Source: Verrucomicrobiia bacterium
GTDB taxonomy: Bacteria > Verrucomicrobiota > Verrucomicrobiia > Limisphaerales > CAIMTB01
DNA: 64,000 nt
Reading direction: 5' to 3'
NCBI GenBank assembly: GCA_019634625.1
Contig: JAHCBA010000006.1
Coordinates: 149,353 to 213,352, forward strand
This document shows positions 9,051-17,879 of this stretch, in pieces. Position numbers and translations under genes: made by a program. A model generated the notes under the pieces. It was not told the DNA's origin and searched no databases. It worked only from the letters and a program-made list of their open reading frames with translations. The first letter of the stretch is position 1; every line of letters begins with the position of its first letter.

Positions 9051-9911
9051 TCACGGCTCGCGATCCGCACGCTCGAAGGCCCCTAGAATCCGGTCGAAGG
9101 CGCCTCGCAGCTCGGAGTAATCCCGCAGGTCGATCGTGAACCGTTCCCCGCGGTTCGCCACCGAACGCCCGCTCCCATCCGCAAACAGGATGCCCTGGTC
9201 CCGCCGCCGATGATGCGTGCGCGGCCGCACATTGAACGCCTCCAGCTCGGGCGGGCAGAGAAACTGCGAATCCATCACCAGCGCCTGGATGGGGTGCCCG
9301 TCACGATTGTGACCCAGCGAATCCAGCCGGAGGTGATCGGATCGGAACGGCTCCCCGGCCGGGTCGAACAACGCCGTGTTTCCTCCGTGACGGTAGTAGT
9401 AGCTCCCCTGGGCCTGGGTCTCCCCGACCTTCGCCAGTTCGGTGGCCGAATCGACGGTCTGATCGTTTCCCGGGCAAAACAGGATCCGAGGTTCCCGGGA
9501 AAGCCCGGAGCCGAGCAGCAAGCCAAGGCCCACGGGCTGCCCGTCCCGCAGGGAGAGCAGGCTCGTCGGCGCCCCCGTGGATGGGTAGAAGCTGGCCGGA
9601 CTGGTGAATGCCGGCGCCACAGGGCCGAACGGAATGCGCCCCCGATGATCGTCGGCGTATAGATGGATGGCCACTCCGATCTGCCGGAGATGGCTCAGAC
9701 ACACGGCCCGTTTCCCGCGAGCCTTCACCGACGCCAGCGCCGGAAGAAGCAACGAGGCGAGAATCGCCAGAATGACGGTCACCACCAGCAATTCCCCCAG
9801 GGTGAACCCGCTCCTCCCCCACCCCGCCCCGGCCCTTTCAACACCCCGGCCCCGCCTCCACCCGCCCCGCGCTTGGAAGCGTCCGCATCCGGTGATTCCA
9901 GGGAGGGTCAC
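9051..9911 (-). CDS. Prepilin-type N-terminal cleavage/methylation protein (secreted pseudopilin-like)
   Basis: The 286-residue protein has a type IV prepilin signal: a basic leader, the site GFTLGELLVV with the conserved Glu at mature position 5, and a hydrophobic helix (VTVILAILASLLLPALASV). After it comes KRAVCLSHLRQIGVAIHLYADDHRG, the typical start of the large DUF1559-like pseudopilin family of Verrucomicrobia and Planctomycetes. Near the end, HHRRRDQGILFADGSGRS matches that family's closing motif. Prepilin peptidase would cleave the leader and the helix anchor the protein in the inner membrane; individual functions in this expanded family are unknown. The leader of about 34 residues is long but not exceptional. 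It lies 6 bp downstream of the next gene, suggesting cotranscription. Confidence 0.85.
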   Translation of the reverse strand: MTLPGITGCGRFQARGGWRRGRGVERAGAGWGRSGFTLGELLVVTVILAILASLLLPALASVKARGKRAVCLSHLRQIGVAIHLYADDHRGRIPFGPVAPAFTSPASFYPSTGAPTSLLSLRDGQPVGLGLLLGSGLSREPRILFCPGNDQTVDSATELAKVGETQAQGSYYYRHGGNTALFDPAGEPFRSDHLRLDSLGHNRDGHPIQALVMDSQFLCPPELEAFNVRPRTHHRRRDQGILFADGSGRSVANRGERFTIDLRDYSELRGAFDRILGAFERADREP

Positions 9912-9917
9912 AGGGGT

Positions 9918-11429
9918 TCAGGGATGCTGGCGTACCCGGTAAAACTGTCGTCCTTCACTCCCGATCGGATCGGAGAACTCAACCCAGCCCGTGTCGTTGG
10001 TGATCGACCCCACCGTCGTCCACTCCCCGACAGGTGCAACCACGTCATTCGCCCTCAACACTTCGAACACCAGACCGGGATCGCTTTGGAGCACGAACCC
10101 CAATCGCCCGTCCACGATGCGCGGACTGCGCAGCCCGGGTTCCCCATGCACCTCCATCCGCGCATGGTCGAGGTTCCAGTACCCTCCCGCCAGCTCCGAA
10201 CTCACTGTGGACAGCACCTGGAGCCCGATCCCCCTGCCAGCCCAGGCATCCGTGGACCTCACGGGCGCCGTGCGCACCCGGAAGTCCGTCAACCGCTGCC
10301 GGGACGGAAACGTGGCCGCGGTGTGGGTGACCACGGTCGTGGCAATCCATTGCCGCGCTCCCTCCTCATCCCGGTAGTACACCCCCAATTCCAGCGTCGC
10401 GCCCTCCTTCATGCCACCCCCGCCCCCCTGCACCCCGAGCGTCAGCTCGTAGGACCGCCCCGCTTCAAATCTCCCGGCAAACGCCGCTGCCGCACCTTCC
10501 GCCGTCTCGTGAGTCGAGGTCTCATCCAGATAAACACCCACCGATGGAACCGCGAAAAGGTAGAAGGCCTGGTCCCCGTCCGCATTCTCCAGGTGGTCGT
10601 CCTGTCCCGGTTCGGTGTTCCTGAACACCCCGCTGAGCTGGTCCCACGTGAATCCCCCTGCTTCCTCGTACCAGGATGGTCGGGGGGTCTTCTGCCAGGA
10701 GTCCACACGGTTGTCCACAAACGCGGTCACTGGCGATTCAAACGAACCGTTCGGGATTTCGATCCCTTCGACGAGGCGGACATGGTCGATCTCCCAGTAG
10801 CCCCCGGCGCGCCCCGGATCGACCGTCGAGAGGAACCGGATCCCCATCGGCCGGCCACTCCAGGCGTCGGTGGAACGGACCGTCGGGACCCGCAACCCGA
10901 CGTCCACCAACTGCTTCGGGTTCGGGAAACGGGACGGATCGTGGACCACGTTCGTCGCGGCCACCACCACCTGGCCTCCGTCGGCACCGCGATAATACAG
11001 GCTCATCTCGATGGAAGCGCCCGGGGCCATGCCGCCGCCGCCGCCAAGCATCCCCGCAGTCAGATGGTAGGATTTCCCAATCCCAAACGTCGCCCCCGCG
11101 CCAACCGCGTCCTGGAACAAACCCGCTGCCGGGACCGCGAACAGATACAGCGCCTGCACCCCGTCGAGATTCCCGATCCGATCCGGTTCGCCCGGTTCCG
11201 GGTTCCTGAACACGCCTGTCAACTGGTCCCAGCCAAACCCTCCGCTCTCGTCGTACCCAACGGGCCGCGCCGTCTTCTGCCAGCCGTCGATCCGCGTCTC
11301 CACAAATGACGTGCCGGGCGACTCGAAGGATCCGTTCGGGACGAACAGGGGCTGGGCGCAGACGGACGCCGCGGTCGCGAGGACGGACCCCGCAGAGGCT
11401 ATCCAACGATACAGGCTGTACTCACGCAT
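9918..11429 (-). CDS. Secreted protein with two tandem homologous domains
   Basis: The 503-residue product has a signal peptide (ending near SVCAQP) and two internally homologous domains of about 190 residues. Each begins with a PNGSFESP motif, followed by a WQKT segment and GGF-WDQL-GVFRN, a YLFAVP strand, a glycine-rich GGGGGM stretch, a YYR strand, VRSTDAW-GR, and a GGYW-DH close. They look like beta-sandwich, carbohydrate-binding-like modules of the kind found in PEP-CTERM-bearing bacteria. The last 70 residues form a tail ending FYRVRQHP, like that of the cytochrome protein at the left end. The ATG at 11429 follows 6 codons after an earlier in-frame start and places the signal peptide correctly. 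Function is unknown; a surface or glycan-binding role is inference. Confidence 0.75.
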   Translation of the reverse strand: MREYSLYRWIASAGSVLATAASVCAQPLFVPNGSFESPGTSFVETRIDGWQKTARPVGYDESGGFGWDQLTGVFRNPEPGEPDRIGNLDGVQALYLFAVPAAGLFQDAVGAGATFGIGKSYHLTAGMLGGGGGMAPGASIEMSLYYRGADGGQVVVAATNVVHDPSRFPNPKQLVDVGLRVPTVRSTDAWSGRPMGIRFLSTVDPGRAGGYWEIDHVRLVEGIEIPNGSFESPVTAFVDNRVDSWQKTPRPSWYEEAGGFTWDQLSGVFRNTEPGQDDHLENADGDQAFYLFAVPSVGVYLDETSTHETAEGAAAAFAGRFEAGRSYELTLGVQGGGGGMKEGATLELGVYYRDEEGARQWIATTVVTHTAATFPSRQRLTDFRVRTAPVRSTDAWAGRGIGLQVLSTVSSELAGGYWNLDHARMEVHGEPGLRSPRIVDGRLGFVLQSDPGLVFEVLRANDVVAPVGEWTTVGSITNDTGWVEFSDPIGSEGRQFYRVRQHP

Positions 11430-11515
11430 ATCTGCGCAATCCTGCATGAATGAAACCCCGTATCAAGCGCCGGACCGCCCATGGCCATATCGTCAAGGCA
11501 CTCCGCCCCCACCCC

Positions 11516-11674
11516 GTGCATCCCGAAGTTGTGGGGAGAGCTGCGAACTTCGCCACGCATCGCTTCGGAGGGCCGGGTTCCACGAGGCCGCAGCGGAGGG
11601 GTGCCATGGATGGAGGACTCGCGGAGTTCGTCCCTCCGATTCGCTGCCTCCTCACCCACAACTCCGGGATGCAC
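11516..11674 (-). repeat. Dispersed inverted-end repeat, copy A
   Basis: A 159-bp element begins GTGCATCCCGAAGTTGTG and ends CACAACTCCGGGATGCAC, so its ends are near-perfect inverted repeats. Read on the minus strand it aligns with copies B (15173-15338), C (23796-23932) and partial D (26463-26559). It fills the spacer between divergent genes, from the secreted tandem-domain protein to the ArsR regulator. It encodes no convincing protein. Confidence 0.85.
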
Positions 11675-11737
11675 CGGCCCCCACCCGGCGCCGTCTCGCG
11701 GCTTCCCAGTCGGGCCCCCACCGGCTAGACCCATCGC

Positions 11738-12043
11738 ATGAAAGGTGACGCTTGCCTTGGCGCGCTGAAGGCCATCAGCGACGGGAACCGCATCCGCATC
11801 CTGCGTCACCTCCTCGAAGGCGAATGCACCGTCGGCGCGCTCGCCGCGGCCCTGGACATCTCGCAGTACAACGTCTCCAGGCACCTCTCGATCCTCCGTT
11901 CGGCCGGCCTTGTCTCCAATCGCAAGGCGGGACGCGAGCGAATCTACTGCGTCGCCAAGGAGTGCCGCATCCGGACCTCCGCGGGCTTGAAGGTCATGGA
12001 CCTCGGCTGCTGCACGTTCCGAATCGACGAAATGCCGGAATAG
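11738..12043 (+). CDS. ArsR-family winged-helix transcriptional regulator
   Basis: The 101-residue protein consists almost entirely of an ArsR-type winged helix. ALKAISDGNRIRILRHLLEGE is the first helix pair, VGALAAALDISQYNVSRHLSILRSAGLV the helix-turn-helix, and NRKAGRERIYCV the beta-wing. Near the C-terminus is a Cys pair (DLGCCTFRI) and an earlier Cys in AKECRIR that might sense a ligand, but the classical alpha-3 CVC metal site is absent. It acts as a DNA-binding dimer. The start codon lies 64 bp past repeat copy A. The nearest likely target is the oxidoreductase downstream on the same strand, 260 bp away. Confidence 0.88.
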   Translation: MKGDACLGALKAISDGNRIRILRHLLEGECTVGALAAALDISQYNVSRHLSILRSAGLVSNRKAGRERIYCVAKECRIRTSAGLKVMDLGCCTFRIDEMPE

Positions 12044-12303
12044 CCTCCCGCCTGGACCTCCGCCACGTCCTCACCCCACCGCAGTTGTCTCAGGATCCGG
12101 TCTGTTCCCGCCAAGAACCGTGTAGTCAACGCCGGCCCGTCGGAAGCATGCTGGCCGCCACGGTCGAATCCGTTCCGGGCTCCGGCGCCGGCGGAACGGA
12201 TGCATTCCGATCCGTGCGATCGCCCCGGTCGTGCCACCCTCGTGGCAGGAGTTCCGGTGCGGACGCGAGTTCACGGCGGCACCGGCAGGCACGAGGCGCA
12301 ACC

Positions 12304-13620
12304 ATGCAGGCAATCATCCGGCAGGAACGGCACGGCAACTGGACTCGACGACACTTCCTTGGGCGTTCGGCCGCGGCCGCAGGGGCACTGGCGCTCGCCT
12401 CCCGCGATCCTGGGCTCGCCCGGGCCGCCACCCGCCCGCGAACGGTCGGGGCCAACGACCGCATCCGGTTGGGCTTTGTCGGGCTCGGCGGACGTGCCCG
12501 ATGGATCCTCAAGAACGAGGCCTTGCCCGGGGCCGAGGTGGTGGCGGTGGCGGACTGCTACCTGCCCCGCCTCGACGAGGCGGCCCGCCAGGTGGAAGGC
12601 GGCGATCGCTGGAGGAAGTACGGTTCCTACCGGGAGATGCTCGAAAAGGAACGTCTCGACGCGGTGTTCGTCGAAACCACCACCCACGCCCGCGTCCTCA
12701 TCTCCATCCACGCCATGCAGGCGGGCTGCGATGTCTATGCCGAGAAGCCGCAGAGCCTGACGGTGGCCGAGGGGCGCGCCCTGGTGACCGCCTCGCACCG
12801 GTACGGGCGCATCGTCCAGACCGGTTCCCAGCAGCGCTCGATGCCGATCAACCGCCATGCCAGCCGCCTCGTCCGCGAAGGCGCCATCGGCAAGGTCCAT
12901 ACCGTCATCGCCTGCAACTTCGAGGGCCCCAAGGTCTGGAACCCCTGGGATGAACCCAACGACATGCCCGCGGGACTGGACTGGGACGAGTGGTGCAACC
13001 AGACCCCGCTGCGCCCCTACTACACGGAACTCCAGTTCAAGTGGGGTGAGATCGAGGATTACGACGGCGGCGGCCAGATGTGGGGCGTGACCGGTTGGGG
13101 CACCCACAGCCTCGACCAGGTCCAGTGCGCGCTGGGCACCGACGACACCGGTCCGGTCGAGATCTGGCCCGAACCGCCCTTGGGACCCCGCTGCAAGATC
13201 ACCATGCGCTACGCGAACGGCACCCTGCTCAAACTGGAGGGAGCCAACCGGGGCATGGAGGATCTCGGCGCCATCTTCGTCGGCGACCGCGGCCGCATCG
13301 AAATCCTCCGCGGCGACTTCACTTCCGATCCGCCCGAACTCCGTCAGGACGCCCCGCCGCCCACCCCGCAGGGCCCGATGGAGTCCGTCCCGCACATCGA
13401 GGATTTCTTCGCCAGCATGCGTTCCCGCAAAGCCCCGACCGCCGACGCCGAAACGGGGCACCGGGCCACCACCGTGTGCCACCTGGTGAACATCTGCCGC
13501 AAGGTCCAGCGCCGCCTCGTCTGGGACCCGGTGAGCGAGACGTTCACCGGCGACGCCGAAGCGAACGCCCTGCTCTCGCGCCCGCGCCGCAGCGGCTACG
13601 AACTGCCCAGGCTCACGTAG
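12304..13620 (+). CDS. Tat-exported Gfo/Idh/MocA-family oxidoreductase
   Basis: The 438-residue protein starts with a twin-arginine signal (TRRHFLGRSAAAAGALALAS). A Rossmann NAD(P)-binding domain follows, with IRLGFVGLGGRARW and VVAVADCY. The family's EKP motif is present as YAEKPQSLTVAEG, and then the C-terminal alpha/beta domain with HTVIACNFEGPKVWNPW. Members reduce or oxidise sugars and sugar derivatives with bound NAD(P); export by Tat, which carries folded cofactor-loaded enzymes, is common for the version expanded in Verrucomicrobia and Planctomycetes. The substrate is unknown. The ATG at 12304 is chosen because the Tat signal begins just after it. Neighbouring sulfatase and esterase suggest glycan use, as inference. 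Confidence 0.88.
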   Translation: MQAIIRQERHGNWTRRHFLGRSAAAAGALALASRDPGLARAATRPRTVGANDRIRLGFVGLGGRARWILKNEALPGAEVVAVADCYLPRLDEAARQVEGGDRWRKYGSYREMLEKERLDAVFVETTTHARVLISIHAMQAGCDVYAEKPQSLTVAEGRALVTASHRYGRIVQTGSQQRSMPINRHASRLVREGAIGKVHTVIACNFEGPKVWNPWDEPNDMPAGLDWDEWCNQTPLRPYYTELQFKWGEIEDYDGGGQMWGVTGWGTHSLDQVQCALGTDDTGPVEIWPEPPLGPRCKITMRYANGTLLKLEGANRGMEDLGAIFVGDRGRIEILRGDFTSDPPELRQDAPPPTPQGPMESVPHIEDFFASMRSRKAPTADAETGHRATTVCHLVNICRKVQRRLVWDPVSETFTGDAEANALLSRPRRSGYELPRLT

Positions 13621-13644
13621 CGGTTCCCGCCACCGATGGCCCCG

Positions 13645-15108
13645 TCACTCCCCGGGTGGAACGAATCCAAGGTCCGTCTCGTCCCCCGTCCGCACCTGCC
13701 ATTGCCGCAGTTCCCGGAAGAGTTCCCGCACGCGGCCGATGTGCCGGGCGTCCCCGGCCAGGTCGCGGCGTTCGTCGGGATCCTCGGTGAGATGGTACAG
13801 CCGGGCCCGCTGGAGGGTCGGGTACACCATCAGTTTCCAGCCATCCATCGAGACGGCCCGCTGGCAATCGGTGTAGGCGGTGTAGATCGACCGGTACTTC
13901 GAACGTCCGTCGCCGCGGACGATCGGAACCAGGCTTTGATAGGAGACATGACCGGGAATGGCCACCCCGGCGAGTTCAAGGGTGGTGGGCATGACGTCCT
14001 GGTAATAGATGGGCTCGTCCGTGCGCCGGCCGGCCGGCACCCCCGGACCGGCCACGATGAACGGCACCCGCACGCTGTGTTCGTACAGGTTCTGTTTGCC
14101 CATCAACCCGTGCCGCCCCACCGCCAGCCCATGGTCCGAGGTCAGGATGATCCAGGTGGACGCCGCCCGCCCGGACCGTTCGAGAGCATCGAGGATCCGG
14201 CCGATCTGCGTGTCGAGGTGAGTCACCAGAGCGAAGTACTCCCGCCGATGCACCGCCACCGCATGCGCCGTCCGCGGCATCGGAGCGAGAAACTCGTCCC
14301 GCAGCGAATGCGGGCTCCCGATGGCGTCCCGGAAGGGATACTCGGGCAGGAAGTTCGCCGGCAGCGCGATGCGGTCGGGCGGGTAGCGGTCCAGATACGA
14401 TGGCGGGGCCTGACGCGGGTCGTGCGGCGCATTGAACGCCGCATACACGAAGAACGGCCGGTCATCCCCGCCCACCCCCTCCAGGAACGCCACCGTCTCG
14501 TCGGCCAGCACCTCGCTCCAATGCCTCCCGCCGGACCAAAATCCGCCTTCCGCCGGATTCGCCGGGTCCCATGGATCCGGGACACCCTCGCGCGGCCGGT
14601 CGTAGGCGTGCGGATGGCGGTTGGGCACGACATCCGGCATGCCGGGCCGGACCGTGCCCGTCTCCTCGAAGGTTGAGGCGGCATCGAGACGGACATGCCA
14701 CTTGCCGGTCAGATAGGTCCGGTACCCGGCCGCTTTCAGGATCTCCGACCACAGACGCCCTTCCCGGCGTTCGTCCTCCATCGCGTCATCGACCCGCCGC
14801 TGGTCCCATAGGAAGCGTCCTGTTTGCAGCATCGCCCGGCTGGGCATGCAGACCGCCGCGTGCCAGGACCCCATGTTGTAGGCGTGGGTGAAGGTCAGGC
14901 CGCGGGCCGCCAGCCGGTCCAGGTTCGGCGTGTCCACATCGAGATTCCCCAGTGCCCGGATCGAATCGATGCTCTGATCGTCGGTCAGCAGGAACAGGAT
15001 GTTGGGCCGCGGGGGAAGGGTCTCCGAGCCATCCGCAGCCTGGACGCCCTCCGCCACGGCGAAGGCCGCGAGCAGCCCCATCCATCCATTCAGCAAACGG
15101 GAGAACAT
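13645..15108 (-). CDS. Exported sulfatase (formylglycine-type)
   Basis: The 487-residue protein has a signal peptide (cleaved near GVQAADG) and the sulfatase core. NILFLLTDDQ provides the first metal-binding Asp pair. The CMPSR motif (residues 87-91) has Cys87 as the residue converted to formylglycine by FGE. Later, TSDHGLAVGRHGLMGK and a HSVRVPFIV segment complete the active site. Such enzymes remove sulfate esters from polysaccharides or small sulfated compounds in the periplasm. The ATG at 15108 is supported by GGGAGG about 8 bp upstream. Upstream lies repeat copy B, and the 3' end converges on the oxidoreductase with 24 bp between them. No sulfatase-maturing enzyme gene is in the window. 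The sulfated substrate is unknown. Confidence 0.92.
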   Translation of the reverse strand: MFSRLLNGWMGLLAAFAVAEGVQAADGSETLPPRPNILFLLTDDQSIDSIRALGNLDVDTPNLDRLAARGLTFTHAYNMGSWHAAVCMPSRAMLQTGRFLWDQRRVDDAMEDERREGRLWSEILKAAGYRTYLTGKWHVRLDAASTFEETGTVRPGMPDVVPNRHPHAYDRPREGVPDPWDPANPAEGGFWSGGRHWSEVLADETVAFLEGVGGDDRPFFVYAAFNAPHDPRQAPPSYLDRYPPDRIALPANFLPEYPFRDAIGSPHSLRDEFLAPMPRTAHAVAVHRREYFALVTHLDTQIGRILDALERSGRAASTWIILTSDHGLAVGRHGLMGKQNLYEHSVRVPFIVAGPGVPAGRRTDEPIYYQDVMPTTLELAGVAIPGHVSYQSLVPIVRGDGRSKYRSIYTAYTDCQRAVSMDGWKLMVYPTLQRARLYHLTEDPDERRDLAGDARHIGRVRELFRELRQWQVRTGDETDLGFVPPGE

Positions 15109-15172
15109 GGCCGCACCCTCCCGCATTCCCGAGGGCAAGGAAACCGCGAAGGCTGAGCCCCCCCGTGGCGCG

Positions 15173-15338
15173 GTGCATCCCGGAGTTGTGGGTGAGGAGG
15201 CAGCGAATCGAGCGAATCGGAGGGACGAGCTCCGCGAGTCCTCGACCCAACGCTCCACACCGTTGCGGCCTCGTGGAACCCGGCCCTCCGAGGCAACGCG
15301 TCGCGCATTTCGCGCCTCGACCCACTACTCCGGGATGC
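15173..15338 (+). repeat. Dispersed inverted-end repeat, copy B
   Basis: This 166-bp copy begins GTGCATCCCGGAGTTGTG and ends CTACTCCGGGATGC. Internal blocks such as GGAGGGACGAGCTCCGCGAG and GCGGCCTCGTGGAACCCGGC are shared with the other copies. It lies in the spacer upstream of the sulfatase and carries a short internal duplication (CGAATCGAGCGAATCG). Confidence 0.85.
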
Positions 15339-15378
15339 TGGGTCCGCGACGCTTCCCACCCCGTCGATGCAGCCCGGC

Positions 15379-16527
15379 TCAGCGGAACAACAGCGGGGTG
15401 AACTCGCGCAGGTACTCGCGCCAGACATCCCACGTATGACCGCCCTCGGTCTCGCGGTACACCACCTCGAACTGGTGCCGGCGCAGCATCGCCACCGTGG
15501 CCCGCGACGTTTCGATCAGGAAGTCATCCTTGCCGGTGGCAAACCACACCTTCTTCAGCCCCTCCTTCTTCGCGGCATCCTCCAGGATTCCCCGGTGCCG
15601 CTCCTCGAATCCGGGACCGGGAGCCGCCCCGCCAGGTCCGCCCGCAATCCCGAACACGCCGGAGCTGAACACCCCGAGATACCCGTATCGGTCGAGGTGC
15701 GGGATCCCGATGTTGAGGGTCTGGGCGCCTCCCATCGACAGGCCGGCCAGCGCCCGGTTGGCCCGGCCCTCCAACACGCGGTAGCGCGCCTCGACCAGGG
15801 GCACGACGTCACCGGCAAACTCCCGCTCGAACTCGTCATTGAAGCCCGCCCCGAACCGGAACGGCCCCGTGTGCCCGGCCGGCATCACCACGATCATCGG
15901 CCGCGCCTTTCCCTCGGCGATGAGGTTGTCGAGGATGGTTCCGGCCCGGCCCACCGTGCTCCACGACTCGTCGCTGTCGAAGGCCCCGTGGAGCAGATAG
16001 AACACCGGGTATCGCCCCTCTCCCCGCTCGTACCCGGGCGGCGTGTACACGTGCAGCCGGCGAAACCGCCCGAGGGTCTTCGAATGGTATCCCACCCGGG
16101 ACACCGCCCCGCGCGGGACATCCCGCTCATCCATGAAATCGGCGCCCGGCACATGCACCAGGCTCCAGGAATTGGCGTTCGACTCGCTGGTCTTCGGATT
16201 CCGCGGATCCATCACCGGCACGCCATCGACCTGGAACCGGTACCGGTACGAACCCGGTTCCAATGGGCCCACCACGACCTCCCACACGCCCTCCGCCCCG
16301 CGCGTCATCTCCCGGCCACCCTGACCGAGTCCCGGCACATCGCTGCCCCCCAACCGCACCGCCTTCGCCTCGGGCGCATGGATGCGGAACGCCACCTTCC
16401 TTCCGTCCGTCAGTTCCGGCGACTCCACCTGCACCTGGGGCCCGCCGAAGCGGGGTTGAGCCAGGGACGTCAGGGAGCCCATCAACAACGCCAAGGCGAG
16501 GATTGGAGCGGTAGAACGAGGGTTCAT
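15379..16527 (-). CDS. Secreted esterase, enterochelin-esterase/esterase D-like alpha/beta hydrolase
   Basis: The 382-residue protein has a signal peptide (ILALALLMGSLTSLAQP) and an N-terminal E-set/CBM48-like domain (residues about 30-125, with YRYRFQVDGVPVMDPRNP). An alpha/beta hydrolase domain follows. YPVFYLLHGAFDSDESW is the oxyanion region, GLSMGG holds the nucleophile Ser264, GKDDFL near 334 the acidic residue, and EGGHTW holds His364. This combination is typical of feruloyl-esterase-like and acetyl-xylan-esterase-like enzymes encoded with polysaccharide-degradation genes, as well as enterochelin esterases. A polysaccharide-ester role is favoured because of export and the neighbouring sulfatase, but this is inference. 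An ATG four codons upstream (16539) is an alternative start. Confidence 0.85.
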   Translation of the reverse strand: MNPRSTAPILALALLMGSLTSLAQPRFGGPQVQVESPELTDGRKVAFRIHAPEAKAVRLGGSDVPGLGQGGREMTRGAEGVWEVVVGPLEPGSYRYRFQVDGVPVMDPRNPKTSESNANSWSLVHVPGADFMDERDVPRGAVSRVGYHSKTLGRFRRLHVYTPPGYERGEGRYPVFYLLHGAFDSDESWSTVGRAGTILDNLIAEGKARPMIVVMPAGHTGPFRFGAGFNDEFEREFAGDVVPLVEARYRVLEGRANRALAGLSMGGAQTLNIGIPHLDRYGYLGVFSSGVFGIAGGPGGAAPGPGFEERHRGILEDAAKKEGLKKVWFATGKDDFLIETSRATVAMLRRHQFEVVYRETEGGHTWDVWREYLREFTPLLFR

Positions 16528-16590
16528 GCGGGACCGCATCCTCCCCCCGCCGTCCCCGCCTGTCTTGCAGAAAAATGCGGCCCTGCCGTG

Positions 16591-16926
16591 GACGGGGTCA
16601 CGTGGAGGGTCCTGGGTCCCGCCGAACCCGGGCCGCAGCCAATGGGAACGGGAGGGGAGATGGCGTGGTGGCGGAGCGAGGACGAGGGGCGCACCTGGCG
16701 GCCTGCGCGAAGGGTGACCTCGGACAGCGCGTTCAACCACGCGTATGCGCGCCGGCCCTTGCACGTCCGCGAGCCGTTCGTCGGCTTCTGGGCCGACGGG
16801 GACCCGCGGACGTTCGGGCCTTCCCGGCTGTACTTCACCGATGGCCGGGGCGAGCGGGTATGGCGGCTGCCCGATCCGATGTCCGACGAACGCCAGGTGC
16901 CGGAGCGGTGGCCGCCGGGCCGGTGA
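16591..16926 (+). pseudogene. 3' remnant of a BNR/sialidase-like protein
   Basis: About 110 codons of protein-like sequence end in a stop at 16926 but have no start or 5' portion. WRVLGPAEPG and then MAWWRSEDEGRTW (an Asp-box-like S-x-D-x-G-x-T-W) are followed by DSAFNHAYARRPLHV and GFWADGDPRTFGPSRLYFTD. This reads like the C-terminal end of a BNR-repeat exo-sialidase or glycoside-hydrolase-like protein. The 5' part appears to have been lost where the esterase gene now starts in the opposite direction. It is most likely a dead fragment. Confidence 0.5.
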
Positions 16927-16970
16927 CGATTCCGTTGCAGGGGCGGTGTCGGGTGGGACACCGTCGCGCT

Positions 16971-17729
16971 GTGAACTGGAAGAAGCGTTGTCGCGGCACC
17001 CTGGCGTGGGCGGTTCCTGGCGGACTGGCGGCGTGTCTCCTGACGGGGGTGCTGACCGGCGGTTGCCTGGCCGGAAGGAACGGCGTCCCGGCATTGGAGG
17101 AAGCGGTCAGTGTCAAGCCCGGCATCAACCGTGAGTTCCTGAACCCGGACTTGCAGGTGGCGAACTGGGTCCAGCGGTTCGAGGTCGAGAGTCGGGAGGT
17201 TTTCGCGCACCGGCATGGATTGACCCATGCGCTGGGTTTGCGGCCGGGGGACTGCGTGGCCGACATCGGGGCGGGGACGGGGTTGTTCGTGCCGCTCTTT
17301 GCCGAGGCGGTGGGGCCGCAGGGGCATGTGTACGCCGTGGAGATTGCGCCCGCCTTTGTGGAAGGGATCCTGAACCGGGCGCGGGAGGCGGGCCTGGCCA
17401 ACGTGACGGCGGTGCTGGGTTCCGATCGCGACGTCGGGCTGGAGCCGGGATCGATCGACAAGGCGTTCATCTGCGACACCTACCATCATTTCGAGTACCC
17501 GTCGGAGACGATGGTCTCACTGCATCGTGCGCTGCGGCGCGGGGGCGAGGTGCTGGTGATCGACTTCCATCGGATCCCGGGTGTGAGTTCGGAGTGGACG
17601 CTCAACCACGTGCGCGCCGGGCAGGAGGTCTTCACTGCCGAGATCGAGGCGGCCGGATTTCGGAAGGTCGAGGAACTGCCGTTGCTGGAGGACAACTACG
17701 TGCTGCGGTTCCGGAAGGTGGGGCGCTGA
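16971..17729 (+). CDS. Class I SAM methyltransferase with a lipoprotein-type signal
   Basis: The 252-residue product begins at a GTG (16971) and has a hydrophobic N-terminus with a lipobox-like LTGGC at Cys32. A class I methyltransferase domain follows: VADIGAGTGLFVPLFAEAVG is motif I, VYAVEIAP motif II, and FICDTYHHFEYP and GGEVLVIDF complete the fold. This DTYHHF/ubiE-like family is common in Planctomycetes and Verrucomicrobia and often bears export signals, although SAM is not known to be available outside the cytoplasm. The substrate is unknown. It is followed, after a 63-bp repeat, by the aminotransferase gene. If the N-terminus is not a lipoprotein signal, an internal start would give a cytosolic enzyme. 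Confidence 0.75.
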   Translation: MNWKKRCRGTLAWAVPGGLAACLLTGVLTGGCLAGRNGVPALEEAVSVKPGINREFLNPDLQVANWVQRFEVESREVFAHRHGLTHALGLRPGDCVADIGAGTGLFVPLFAEAVGPQGHVYAVEIAPAFVEGILNRAREAGLANVTAVLGSDRDVGLEPGSIDKAFICDTYHHFEYPSETMVSLHRALRRGGEVLVIDFHRIPGVSSEWTLNHVRAGQEVFTAEIEAAGFRKVEELPLLEDNYVLRFRKVGR

Positions 17730-17730
17730 G

Positions 17731-17793
17731 CCGTAGCCATGCAGCAAGGTCGGGCGTGCTGGCTTGATCCTTTCGGGCAAGAGCTTCGTCGTT
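17731..17793 (+). repeat. 63-bp dispersed repeat, copy 1
   Basis: This element begins CCGTAGCCATGC and ends CGGGCAAGAGCTTCGTCGTT, starting one base after the methyltransferase stop codon. A second copy lies at 33874-33936, abutting the stop of the DUF1080 gene. The last 20 bp are almost identical between copies. Confidence 0.75.
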
Positions 17794-17879
17794 CGCTCGT
17801 TCCGTATCCCGAGTCCGGGGTGGATGGCAGAATTGGCTTTGCGCCGGAGGCGGGGTTTGCCTCCCAATTCGGGGGTCCG

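Noticed and set aside
12044..12303. Upstream extension of the Gfo/Idh/MocA oxidoreductase or of the ArsR gene
   Set aside because: The frame is open but translates to Arg/Pro/His-rich non-protein-like sequence, and the Tat signal begins right after the ATG at 12304.
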